Assembly (NCBI RefSeq): GCF_000686665.1
Contig: NZ_JMLH01000006.1
Coordinates: forward strand, 1 to 64,000
Reading direction: 5' to 3'
DNA from: Thomasclavelia saccharogumia DSM 17460
GTDB lineage: Bacteria > Bacillota_I > Bacilli_A > Erysipelotrichales > Coprobacillaceae
DNA: 64,000 nt
In this document: in pieces, positions 8,328-16,399 of the stretch
Layout of the letters: every line of letters starts with the position of its first letter
Position numbering within the stretch: position 1 is the first letter of the stretch
Position numbers and translations under genes: made by a program
Notes under the pieces: model-generated
Database searches by the model: none
The model's input: only the letters and a program-made list of their open reading frames with translations
Told to the model about the DNA's origin: nothing

Positions 8328-10170
8328 TAAAGAAAAAAGAAATGGTCCTAAATTCGGACCAGGAATGCAGGGAATGCGTGGTGGTGAAAAGGCTAAGGAT
8401 TTTAAAGGCACGCTTGGAAAGCTATTTAAATATTTGAAACCATATTATTTTAAATTGGTAATAGTAATAATTTTTGCTGTGGCTTCAACTGTATTTTCAA
8501 TTGTAGGACCAAAAATCTTAGCTAAAGCAACAGACAAATTAGGTGAAGGAATTATGGCTAAGGTCAATGGTACTGGCGGAATCGATTTTGAATATATTAG
8601 TTATATTATCTTGATTTTAGTTGGACTATATTTATTAAGTGCATTATTTAGTTATGTTCAAGGTTTTATCACTTCTACAGTATCCCAAAAAGTGGCATAT
8701 GATTTAAGAACATCAATTTCTACTAAGATGGATAAAATGCCATTAAGTTATTTTGATAAACATACAAGTGGTGATATTTTAAGTCGTGTTACTAATGATA
8801 TTGATACAATTGCCCAGTCATTAAATCAAAGTATGTCACAGGTAATTACTTCTAGTGTTACTGTAGTTGGTATCTTTATCATGATGTTGAGCATTTCGCC
8901 ACAAATGACATTGATCGCTGTTTGTGTTTTACCTGTTTCAATGATTTTAATTGCTTTGGTTATGAAGCGTTCACAAAAATATTTTGCAAGACAGCAGCAG
9001 GCTTTAGGCGATGTAAATGGTCATATCGAAGAAATGTATGGTGGTCATAATGTAGTTAAAGCTTTTAATGGTGAAGAGGCTTCAGTTGAGCAGTTTAATG
9101 AATATAATTATAGTTTATATGAAAGTGCCTGGAAATCACAATTTTTCTCAGGATTGATGCAGCCAATTACAAACTTTGTTGGAAATGTTGGCTATGTAGC
9201 TGTTTGTTTATTAGGTGGTGTTTTAGCTGGTGGTGGTAATATCACAATTGGTGATATTCAAGCTTTTATTCAGTATGTTCGTCAATTTAATCAGCCAATT
9301 AGTCAATTAGCACAAACGATGAATATGTTACAAAGTACAGCAGCAGCGGCAGAACGTGTTTTTGAATTTTTGAATGAAGAAGAGTTAGAATTGGAAACAC
9401 CAAAAGTAACAAGTGAAGAAGTTAAGAAAATCAATGGTTCGGTAACTTTTGCTGATGTTAATTTTGGATATGTAAAAGATCAAACGATCATTAATGATTT
9501 TAGTTTACATGTTCATTCTGGACAAACGGTAGCAATCGTTGGTCCTACAGGTGCTGGTAAGACAACGATTGTTAAATTATTGATGAGATTTTATGAGTTG
9601 AATGGTGGTTCGATTTTAATTGATGGTAAAGATATTCGTGATTTTGCTCGTAAAGATTTAAGATCATTATTTGGAATGGTTTTACAAGATACTTGGTTAT
9701 TTAATGGAACAATCAAAGAGAACTTAATGTATGGTAAACTTAATGCTAGTGATCAAGAAGTTAAAGAAGCTTGTAAAGTTGCTAATGTTGACCATTTTGT
9801 TCAAACTCTTGAAGATGGTTATGATACGATCATTAATGAAGAGTCATCAAATATTTCTCAAGGACAAAAGCAGTTATTGACGATTGCTCGAGCATTTTTG
9901 AAGAATCCTAAGATCTTGATTCTTGATGAAGCAACTTCATCGGTTGATACAAGAACTGAAGTCTTGATTCAACGAGGAATGGAAAAATTAATGGAAGGAA
10001 GAACAAGTTTTGTCATTGCCCATCGTTTATCAACGATTCGTGATGCTGATACGATCATTGTTATGAAAGATGGCGATATTGTTGAACTTGGTAATCATGA
10101 TTCTTTAATTGAGAAAAATGGTTTCTATGCTTCTTTATATCAATCTCAATTTGAAGGGATAACTGAATAA
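8320..10170 (+). CDS. ABC exporter half-transporter, catalytic-site subunit
   Basis: A 616-residue permease-ATPase. The N-terminus is basic and Gly/Met-rich, then six membrane segments (about residues 35-340). The ATPase has Walker A GPTGAGKTT (near 408), Walker B LILDEATSS with the catalytic Glu, and H-loop IAHRL, but its signature is ISQGQ rather than LSGGQ. This is the exact complement of the upstream subunit: one composite site (this Walker A/B plus the partner's VSGGQ) is complete and the other is degenerate. A terminator follows, so the operon is marR plus two ABC genes. Confidence 0.92.
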   Translation: MSSKEKRNGPKFGPGMQGMRGGEKAKDFKGTLGKLFKYLKPYYFKLVIVIIFAVASTVFSIVGPKILAKATDKLGEGIMAKVNGTGGIDFEYISYIILILVGLYLLSALFSYVQGFITSTVSQKVAYDLRTSISTKMDKMPLSYFDKHTSGDILSRVTNDIDTIAQSLNQSMSQVITSSVTVVGIFIMMLSISPQMTLIAVCVLPVSMILIALVMKRSQKYFARQQQALGDVNGHIEEMYGGHNVVKAFNGEEASVEQFNEYNYSLYESAWKSQFFSGLMQPITNFVGNVGYVAVCLLGGVLAGGGNITIGDIQAFIQYVRQFNQPISQLAQTMNMLQSTAAAAERVFEFLNEEELELETPKVTSEEVKKINGSVTFADVNFGYVKDQTIINDFSLHVHSGQTVAIVGPTGAGKTTIVKLLMRFYELNGGSILIDGKDIRDFARKDLRSLFGMVLQDTWLFNGTIKENLMYGKLNASDQEVKEACKVANVDHFVQTLEDGYDTIINEESSNISQGQKQLLTIARAFLKNPKILILDEATSSVDTRTEVLIQRGMEKLMEGRTSFVIAHRLSTIRDADTIIVMKDGDIVELGNHDSLIEKNGFYASLYQSQFEGITE

Positions 10171-10175
10171 TAATT

Positions 10176-10213
10176 AAATGAGCGGATGAATTTTATTCAT
10201 TTTGCTCTTTTTT
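10176..10213 (+). terminator. Terminator of ABC exporter operon
   Basis: GAGC...GCTC with inner ATGAAT/ATTCAT pairing (10180-10207), then seven T. Confidence 0.7.
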
Positions 10214-10219
10214 ATATTG

Positions 10220-10225
10220 TATAAT
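10220..10225 (+). promoter_or_regulatory. -10 box of rarA promoter
   Basis: Consensus TATAAT 26 nt upstream of the rarA ATG; the -35 region (TTCATT at 10196-10201) overlaps the preceding terminator and is weak. Confidence 0.45.
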
Positions 10226-10250
10226 AGTAGATGAATGGAAGTGATAGAAG

Positions 10251-11570
10251 ATGAAACAAAAGACGCTATTTACACATATTAGTAATGAACCGTTAGCTAA
10301 TCGTTTAAGACCTAAAACTCTGGAAGATTATGTAGGACAGAGTCATTTAGTTGCACCAGGAAAAATTTTGTACCAGTTGATCAATAGTGATACTTTACCT
10401 TCAATGATTTTTTGGGGGCCTCCAGGTGTTGGTAAAACAACACTAGCAAGAATCATTGCCAATCAAACAAAAGCAAATTTTATTAATTTCAGTGCTGTTA
10501 CTAGTGGTATTAAAGATATTCGAAGTGTTATGAAAAAGGCCAAGGATATACAGGAACATGGAGAAAAAACAATTGTTTTTGTTGATGAAATTCATCGTTT
10601 CAATAAAGCTCAACAAGATGCTTTTTTACCGTATGTTGAACAAGGAAGCATTATTTTGATTGGTGCAACAACAGAAAATCCATCATTTGAGATTAATTCA
10701 GCTTTGCTATCGCGTTGTAAAGTATTTACATTAAAAGCACTAACGAGTGATGATATTGTAAATTTATTACATCGCGCTTTAAATGATGAAAACGGTTTTA
10801 AAGGAGAAAATATAATCATTGAAGATGATTTATTGTATATGATTGCAAATTTTTCTAATGGTGATGCAAGAGTAGCAATAAACACTTTAGAAATGGTAGT
10901 TTTAAATGGAAATATCGATAAAGATAAGATATTTATTACTAATGAAACAGTTGAACAATGTATCAACCAAAAATCATTATTGTATGATAAAAATGGTGAA
11001 GAACACTATAATATTATTAGTGCTTTGCATAAATCAATGCGTAATAGCGATGTTGATGCTTCAATCTATTGGCTGGCTAGGATGCTTGAAGCAGGTGAAG
11101 ATCCTTTATATGTAGCTAGACGTTTGATTCGATTTGCATCAGAAGATATTGGAATGGCCGATAGTCGTGCTTTAGAAATAGCCACAGCTGCATATCAAGC
11201 TTGTCATTATATTGGAATGCCTGAATGTAATGTTAATTTAACTCATTGTGTAACTTATTTAGCTTTAGCGCCTAAATCGAATGCTTTATATATGGCATAT
11301 GAAAAGGCCAAAAATGATGCATTAAATACTGTTGCTGATCCTGTACCATTACATCTTTGTAATGCTCCAACACAATTAATGAAAGAATTAAATTATAGTA
11401 AAGGCTATCAGTATGCTCATGATTATGAAGATAAAATAACAAATATGCAGTGTTTACCTGATCGTCTTAAAGATCAACGCTATTATTTTCCTACTAATCA
11501 AGGGACTGAAGCAAAAGTGATTAAACGGCTGGAGCAGATAGCTTATTTAAAAAAAAGATATCATAAATAA
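10251..11570 (+). CDS. rarA: Replication-associated recombination protein RarA (MgsA)
   Basis: A 439-residue AAA+ ATPase of the RarA/MgsA/Mgs1 family that acts at stalled forks and interacts with SSB. The start region LANRLRPKTLEDYVGQSHL is diagnostic. Walker A GPPGVGKTT (about residues 57-65), Walker B VDEIHRFNKAQQDAFLP, sensor-1 IGATTENPSFEINSALLSRC, and the C-terminal DAS(I)YWLARMLEAGEDP oligomerisation domain are all present. Length is typical. It is monocistronic. Confidence 0.95.
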   Translation: MKQKTLFTHISNEPLANRLRPKTLEDYVGQSHLVAPGKILYQLINSDTLPSMIFWGPPGVGKTTLARIIANQTKANFINFSAVTSGIKDIRSVMKKAKDIQEHGEKTIVFVDEIHRFNKAQQDAFLPYVEQGSIILIGATTENPSFEINSALLSRCKVFTLKALTSDDIVNLLHRALNDENGFKGENIIIEDDLLYMIANFSNGDARVAINTLEMVVLNGNIDKDKIFITNETVEQCINQKSLLYDKNGEEHYNIISALHKSMRNSDVDASIYWLARMLEAGEDPLYVARRLIRFASEDIGMADSRALEIATAAYQACHYIGMPECNVNLTHCVTYLALAPKSNALYMAYEKAKNDALNTVADPVPLHLCNAPTQLMKELNYSKGYQYAHDYEDKITNMQCLPDRLKDQRYYFPTNQGTEAKVIKRLEQIAYLKKRYHK

Positions 11571-11654
11571 ATATTTTATAGATAAAAGGTAAATATTTAC
11601 TGTATAAACATGGATCATAATTGATAAAAATTATTAATTTAATAAATAACCTAA

Positions 11655-11706
11655 CTTCTTTAGTTAAGAAAATAAAATCTCTTCTTTAGTTAAGAAAATA
11701 AAATCT
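11655..11706 (+). repeat. Perfect 26-bp tandem duplication
   Basis: Two adjacent identical 26-bp units (11655-11680 and 11681-11706), each starting CTTCTTTAGTTAAGAAAATA and containing a TTCTT/AAGAA mini-hairpin. The second copy ends two bases before the -35 box of the next gene. Confidence 0.9.
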
Positions 11707-11707
11707 C

Positions 11708-11736
11708 TTGTTATCTCTAAAAGATTTGATTATAAT
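11708..11736 (+). promoter_or_regulatory. Sigma-A promoter of DUF368 gene
   Basis: TTGTTA (11708-11713), 17-nt spacer, TATAAT (11731-11736). Confidence 0.75.
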
Positions 11737-11766
11737 AGGGATAAATTAAATAACAAGGAGAAGTAT

Positions 11767-12606
11767 ATGATAAAAAATATAATCGGTGGTATTGCCATAG
11801 GTATTGCCAATGTAATCCCAGGTGTTAGTGGGGGAACCATGATGGTTATTTTAGGTATTTTTAATCCTATGATGGATGCTATTAGTGGCATTTTTAAACG
11901 TGAAAATCCTAATCGAAAAAGAGATATTATTTTTATTTTTCAAGTATTGATTGGTGCTGCTGTTGGAATTATTGGTTTTGCTAAAATTTTAGAAGTACTA
12001 TTTAATTATTATCCAACTCAGACGATCTATTGGTTTATTGGGCTGATTGCATTTAGTATCCCTTTATTTTTAAAAGGTGAGATGAAAGGGCAAAAGTTGG
12101 CTGTGATTCCATTTATTTGCGGTCTAGCAATTATTTTTGCTTTAGAATATTTTAATCCTGGTGAAGGTAAAACAGTTGTAAATCCTGATTTTCCAGCGTT
12201 GAGTGCAGGTCTATTTATTAAGATGGTAATAATTGGGGCTATTTCTGGAGCAACGATGATCATGCCAGGTGTTAGTGGTAGTATGGTATTGTTGATTTTA
12301 GGAGAGTATTATTTATTTAAATCTTATCTAGCAAATGTTACTAGTTTTAGTTTAGATGTGATTCTGCCACTTGGTTTTATGGCAATCGGAATTGCTGTAG
12401 GTATTGTTATTAGTGCTAAATTATGTTCTTATTTTACTAGAACACATAAAGCAGGATTTTTAAGTTTGATACTTGGCTTGATCGTTGCTTCATCGTTAGT
12501 ATTAATTCCTTTTGATGTTAGTTATGATCTTAATTTAATCATTACATCATTAGCAGCTGTTATTTTTGGTGGAATAATTGTTTTAGGTTTATCTAAAATT
12601 CAATAA
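11767..12606 (+). CDS. DUF368 membrane protein, predicted undecaprenyl-phosphate translocase (PopT type)
   Basis: A 279-residue, almost wholly hydrophobic protein with about eight membrane segments. The family hallmark appears twice as an internal duplication: IANVIPGVSGGTMMVILG near residue 13 and ATMIMPGVSGSMVLLILGEYYL near residue 162. DUF368 proteins (PopT) have been shown to return undecaprenyl phosphate across the membrane for reuse in wall synthesis, so this is the likely role. It has its own promoter and ribosome site (AACAAGGAG) and a terminator. The upstream tandem repeat could affect expression. Confidence 0.88.
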   Translation: MIKNIIGGIAIGIANVIPGVSGGTMMVILGIFNPMMDAISGIFKRENPNRKRDIIFIFQVLIGAAVGIIGFAKILEVLFNYYPTQTIYWFIGLIAFSIPLFLKGEMKGQKLAVIPFICGLAIIFALEYFNPGEGKTVVNPDFPALSAGLFIKMVIIGAISGATMIMPGVSGSMVLLILGEYYLFKSYLANVTSFSLDVILPLGFMAIGIAVGIVISAKLCSYFTRTHKAGFLSLILGLIVASSLVLIPFDVSYDLNLIITSLAAVIFGGIIVLGLSKIQ

Positions 12607-12607
12607 T

Positions 12608-12650
12608 TTTAAAATCAATAATGCTTTTTAGTATTATTGATTTTAATTTA
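12608..12650 (+). terminator. Terminator after DUF368 gene
   Basis: AAAATCAATAAT (12611-12622) pairs with ATTATTGATTTT (12633-12644), flanked by T-rich sequence. Confidence 0.7.
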
Positions 12651-12716
12651 TAAAAAATTATTTTTTCTATTTATGATGTTTATAAACTAAAAAAATTACT
12701 CTTTTGGCTAAAAAAA

Positions 12717-12732
12717 TGACAAGAGAGTGTCA
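12717..12732. promoter_or_regulatory. TGACA-N6-TGTCA inverted repeat
   Basis: TGACA (12717-12721) and TGTCA (12728-12732); two further TGAC elements follow (12741-12745 and in TTGACG 12748-12753, a possible -35). A candidate operator for the small gene at 12792. Confidence 0.35.
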
Positions 12733-12791
12733 TAGGGAAGTGACATATTGACGATTTTGTGTTAGTATTGGACTAAAGGGGGGATAAAGAA

Positions 12792-13040
12792 ATGATTACG
12801 TATAAAAAAGCAACAACAAAAGATGAAATCATTAAAACTATTCATGAGATGGATTTAGAATATGTTAGAGAATATGGTACATCAATAGTAATTCCGTTTG
12901 TTGATAAAAAGACAAGAAAAATTATTGAACGAGAACTAAAAAAATTAAAAATATATCATAAAGTAGAACTTATTATGACTAATGATATAAAAGCAATGCA
13001 TGAACATGTATTAAAAGAATACAAAAAAACAGTGTCATAG
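12792..13040 (+). CDS. Small protein of unknown function (82 aa)
   Basis: An 82-residue soluble, charged protein behind a strong ribosome site (AAAGGGGGGATAAAGAA). No membrane segment, cysteine or known motif is visible. The N-terminus ITYKKATTKDEIIKTI recalls the first strand-helix of small acetyltransferases, but there is no acetyl-CoA motif and the length is too short. It stands alone between the DUF368 gene and lepB. It is retained here because codon use and the ribosome site look genuine; function cannot be assigned. Confidence 0.65.
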   Translation: MITYKKATTKDEIIKTIHEMDLEYVREYGTSIVIPFVDKKTRKIIERELKKLKIYHKVELIMTNDIKAMHEHVLKEYKKTVS

Positions 13041-13081
13041 TTTTTTAATTCTTATCCATAATCAAAAATATATTTACAAAA

Positions 13082-13168
13082 ATTTAATAACAACATTAGA
13101 TGTATTGAAATTCTATTTTCCATGTAAAAAATAATTTATCTTAATAACAACATTAGATGTATTGTAAA
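13082..13168. repeat. Two-copy direct repeat resembling a CRISPR remnant
   Basis: A 24-bp sequence beginning TTAATAACAACATTAGATGT is exactly repeated at 13084-13107 and 13141-13164, with 33 bp between. Extended to 30 nt, the first copy ends ATTGAAAT, like the 3' end of type I-B repeats; the second copy diverges at its end as terminal CRISPR repeats do. There are only two copies and no cas genes in the window, and the implied 27-nt spacer is short, so this is left as a repeat. Confidence 0.5.
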
Positions 13169-13299
13169 GAATATCTAGGTTTAAGATATATTGAGATAAT
13201 AATTTATTAACCCATATGGATATTTATAGTATTAATACATGTTTATTAATAACCTAGATTAGGATAATGGTGATTTAGAATCATAAATAAGTAAATTTA

Positions 13300-13322
13300 T
13301 TTAAAGATATTTAATCTTTAAA
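13300..13322. repeat. 9-bp inverted repeat upstream of lepB
   Basis: TTTAAAGAT (13300-13308), 5-nt loop, ATCTTTAAA (13314-13322). The remaining 13169-13472 region holds no credible gene. Confidence 0.4.
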
Positions 13323-13442
13323 GAATTCTTTTATGTTACAATAAAATGTTTACAAATATGTGAAAATAGGTATTATTTTAACTGTAAAGTGTTAAAAAAT
13401 AGAATTTTTGAAACTAATGTTTCTTTTTTTTATAATCTTTTG

Positions 13443-13448
13443 TATAAT
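13443..13448 (+). promoter_or_regulatory. -10 box of lepB
   Basis: TATAAT 24 nt upstream of the lepB start; no good -35. It also shows that an upstream in-frame codon at 13389 is not the start. Confidence 0.45.
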
Positions 13449-13472
13449 AATTCTATTGCAGGAGGCTTTCAG

Positions 13473-14018
13473 ATGACAAAGAAAAAAGAACTAGTTAAGT
13501 TTTCAATTGAAATGATAGCGATCGTTGCAGTAACAGCAGTTGTTTTTACGAAGATCGTGATTCCCGTAAAAGTAGATGGGGAAAGTATGTATCCTACATT
13601 GCATGATAAGGATACTGCAATAGTAAATGCTTTGTATTTAGGTAAAAATGATATAAAACGTTTTGATATTGTCGTTTTGAAATGTGAAAAATTAGATAAA
13701 GATATCATTAAAAGAGTAATTGGACTACCTGGCGATACTATTGTTTTTAGTAATGATAAATTATATATAAATGGTTCATATTATGCAGAAGATTATTTAG
13801 ATAAAGATTATATTGAAGAAGCGAAAGAAAGATATGCTACTGATCTATTTACAAATGATTTCGAAGTAACATTAGGCGATGATGAGATATTTGTTTTAGG
13901 CGATAATCGCTTACGTTCAGCTGATTCAAGAACACTAGGGACTTTTAAGTATAGTGATATTGTTGGTAAAAAAGGAGTAATCATTTATCCATTTAGTAAT
14001 ATGAAGTTTATTGATTAA
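13473..14018 (+). CDS. lepB: Signal peptidase I
   Basis: Cleaves signal peptides of exported proteins at the outer face of the membrane. The 181-residue product has one N-terminal membrane segment (about 9-29), the catalytic Ser in GESMYPTL (Ser38), the general-base Lys in DIIKRVIGLPGD (Lys80), and the box GDNRLRSADSR. The start is ATG 13473 behind GCAGGAGG. Single-span and compact, it is like Gram-positive Sip/SPase I. It lies 12 nt upstream of rbgA, so the two are probably co-transcribed. Confidence 0.93.
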   Translation: MTKKKELVKFSIEMIAIVAVTAVVFTKIVIPVKVDGESMYPTLHDKDTAIVNALYLGKNDIKRFDIVVLKCEKLDKDIIKRVIGLPGDTIVFSNDKLYINGSYYAEDYLDKDYIEEAKERYATDLFTNDFEVTLGDDEIFVLGDNRLRSADSRTLGTFKYSDIVGKKGVIIYPFSNMKFID

Positions 14019-14030
14019 AGGAGGTAAAGT

Positions 14031-14897
14031 ATGTCGAAGAAAATTCAATGGTTTCCTGGACATATGGCTAAAGCTCGTCGGGAAATTAGTGAGAAAATGA
14101 AATTGATTGATATTGTTATTGAGTTAGTAGATGCTAGAGCACCACTTTCATCAAAGAATCCTTTATTTAATCAAGTCTGCAATAATAAGCCCCGCTTAAT
14201 TGTTATGACAAAAAGAGATCTAGCTGATGAAGAAATAACTGATAAGTGGATCAAATATTTTAAAAACAAAGGGATTCATGCAATATGTGTAAATTTGAAA
14301 AACTTCAATGAATATTATTTAATAATTGATCTTTGCAAAGATATTTTAAAAGAAAAGATGGAACGTGAAGCCAAGCGAGGTCTTAAGCCCCGAGCGATGA
14401 GAGCGATGGTATTAGGAATTCCCAATGTTGGTAAATCAACTTTTATTAATCGTCTTGCTAAGCGTAAAGCGACAATTACGGGCAATCGCCCTGGTGTAAC
14501 TAAAGCACAGCAAATTATCAAGGTTGATAAAGATTTTGAATTATTTGATACACCGGGAGTTCTATGGCCACGATTTGATGATATAAATACAGCTCGTAAT
14601 ATTGCTTTGATCGGATCAATCAAACAGGATATTTTACCATTAGATGAATTGTTTATTTATGCAGTCAAATATTTAGAAACAACATACTATCAAATGGTTA
14701 GTAAACGTTATAATATTGAAATCGATTTTGATAGTGACTGGGTGGAAAAAGTTTATGATGATATCGCGAAAAATCGTAAAATTAAACCAGTGCGCGGTTA
14801 TACAGACTATGATCGGGTAATGGAAGTGTTTTTTAATGATATATTTGATGGCAGTATGGGAAGAATTACATGGGAGAAACCAGATGAATCGCTATGA
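14031..14897 (+). CDS. rbgA: Ribosome biogenesis GTPase RbgA (YlqF)
   Basis: GTPase needed for late assembly of the 50S subunit. The 288-residue protein shows the circularly permuted order of this family: G4 (MTKRD) before G1 (GIPNVGKST, about residue 126) and G3 (DTPG). The N-terminus IQWFPGHMAKA is diagnostic. It follows AAAGGAGG. It overlaps rnhB by 14 nt, the same neighbour as in Bacillus subtilis. Confidence 0.95.
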   Translation: MSKKIQWFPGHMAKARREISEKMKLIDIVIELVDARAPLSSKNPLFNQVCNNKPRLIVMTKRDLADEEITDKWIKYFKNKGIHAICVNLKNFNEYYLIIDLCKDILKEKMEREAKRGLKPRAMRAMVLGIPNVGKSTFINRLAKRKATITGNRPGVTKAQQIIKVDKDFELFDTPGVLWPRFDDINTARNIALIGSIKQDILPLDELFIYAVKYLETTYYQMVSKRYNIEIDFDSDWVEKVYDDIAKNRKIKPVRGYTDYDRVMEVFFNDIFDGSMGRITWEKPDESL

Positions 14898-15504
14898 GTA
14901 TGAAAGTAAATATTACCAGATGGGCTATGATTATATTATTGGTCTAGATGAAGCTGGTCGTGGGCCAATGGCAGGCGAATTAGTTGTAGCTGGTGTAATC
15001 TTTCCAAAAGGTTTTTATGATGAAAAAATTAATGATTCAAAGCAGCTTTCAGAAAAAAAACGTGAAGCACTGTATGATTTGATTGTCGAAAATGCTTTAG
15101 CTTATGATATTGAAATTATTAGTGTTGAGGATGTTGATAGTTTAAATGTATATCAAGCTAGTAAGCTGGGAATGGAAAAATGTATTGAAAATTTAAAACG
15201 TGAAAAGATGTTTGCATTAAGTGATGCAATGCCTCTAAATTATGCTGATCATGAAGCTATCATCAAAGGTGATGCTAAAAGTATTTCTATTGGGGCAGCT
15301 AGTATATTAGCTAAGGTTACAAGAGATCGATTAATGAAAGAATATGCTAAAATTTATCCAGAGTATGGTTTTGATAAACATAAAGGTTATGTTACAAAGA
15401 TGCATAAAGAGGCAATTGAGAAATATGGAGTTTGTCCAATTCATCGTAAATCTTTTGCACCAGTACAAAAAATTTTAAATAAACAGATGTCATTTGATTT
15501 TTAA
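14884..15504 (+). CDS. rnhB: Ribonuclease HII
   Basis: Removes ribonucleotides and RNA from RNA-DNA hybrids. The 206-residue product has the RNase HII signature GLDEAGRGPMAGELV with the first acidic pair, KQLSEKKR, and the SIGAASILAKVTRDR and YPEYGFDKHKGY motifs. ATG 14884, inside the end of rbgA and behind GGGAGAAACC, aligns with family N-termini; an earlier in-frame codon at 14836 would add an unconserved lead. The transcript ends in a hairpin that overlaps the stop codon. Confidence 0.93.
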   Translation: MNRYEYESKYYQMGYDYIIGLDEAGRGPMAGELVVAGVIFPKGFYDEKINDSKQLSEKKREALYDLIVENALAYDIEIISVEDVDSLNVYQASKLGMEKCIENLKREKMFALSDAMPLNYADHEAIIKGDAKSISIGAASILAKVTRDRLMKEYAKIYPEYGFDKHKGYVTKMHKEAIEKYGVCPIHRKSFAPVQKILNKQMSFDF

Positions 15505-15520
15505 ATGACATTTTTTATTT
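15487..15520 (+). terminator. Terminator overlapping rnhB stop
   Basis: ATGTCATTT (15487-15495), loop, AAATGACAT (15503-15511), then six T. Confidence 0.75.
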
Positions 15521-15572
15521 TTTGTAGTAATTTTTGTTTTTTTGGAGTAAAAGATAATGAGGTGATAAATTT

Positions 15573-16325
15573 ATGGAAGAAATTTTGTTATATTTCTCAT
15601 TAAAATATGAAGGTGATTTTGATGAAATATATGGAGCTTTACAGCAAAAAGAAAAAGTTGATGAAAATTTGAAAGAAAAGTTATTTAAAAGTTTAAAAAC
15701 CAGGTATACAACCATAATATCCAAAGATTATCCGATCAGTTTAAAAGAAATCAGCTGTCCACCTTTTGTATTATACTATCATGGAAATTTAGGGCTGGTC
15801 AAAAATAAGTGTATTGGTGTTGTCGGAATGCGCCATCCTAGTGAATATGGGATTGAGGTGACAAAAATGATGGTTGAGCAGTTAGTAAAAGAAAACTATA
15901 CAATCGTAAGTGGCCTGGCATTAGGAATCGATGTTACAGCTCATAAAAGTGCGATGAATAGTTTTGGGCAAACAATTGCGGTATTAGGAAGTGGAATTGA
16001 TTATTGTTACCCTTTAAAAAATAAGTCAGTTTATCAGGCTATGAAATGTAATCAGTTGATTATTAGCGAATATCCAGGAAATCTGGTGCCAAAGAAAGTT
16101 AATTTTCCGCGGCGAAATCGCATAATTTCAGGATTAAGTGAATCTATATTAGTAACAGAAGCAAATTTACGTAGTGGAACGATGATTACAGTAGGGCATG
16201 CTTTAGAGCAGGGTAAAGATATATACTGTATCCCTAGTAGAATTACGGATTCTTTAGGGTGTAATCATTTGATTCAACAGGGAGCAAAATTGATAGTTGA
16301 TATCAATGATATTATTGATGATTAA
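15573..16325 (+). CDS. dprA: DNA-processing protein DprA, compact form
   Basis: Loads RecA on incoming single strands during natural transformation. The 250-residue product contains the Rossmann-like DprA core: GVVGMRHPSEYG, VSGLALGIDVTAHKSA, VLGSGIDYCYP, PRRNRIISGLSESILVTEA, RSGTMITVGHALEQGKDIYCIP. It ends soon after the core, so the C-terminal winged-helix of longer homologues is missing, and the N-terminal region is short. The ribosome site is GAGGTG. Together with comG (57-60.6 kb) and the short ssb it points to a transformation system. Confidence 0.92.
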   Translation: MEEILLYFSLKYEGDFDEIYGALQQKEKVDENLKEKLFKSLKTRYTTIISKDYPISLKEISCPPFVLYYHGNLGLVKNKCIGVVGMRHPSEYGIEVTKMMVEQLVKENYTIVSGLALGIDVTAHKSAMNSFGQTIAVLGSGIDYCYPLKNKSVYQAMKCNQLIISEYPGNLVPKKVNFPRRNRIISGLSESILVTEANLRSGTMITVGHALEQGKDIYCIPSRITDSLGCNHLIQQGAKLIVDINDIIDD

Positions 16326-16344
16326 ATATTTTTTTAAATTTTAG

Positions 16345-16373
16345 TTGACAAAAGTTAAAAAAAAACTAATAAT
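16345..16373 (+). promoter_or_regulatory. Promoter of topA
   Basis: TTGACA (16345-16350), 17-nt spacer, AATAAT (16368-16373), 27 nt upstream of the chosen topA ATG. Confidence 0.65.
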
Positions 16374-16399
16374 TGTGTTATTCGTGTGGAGGAAATGAA

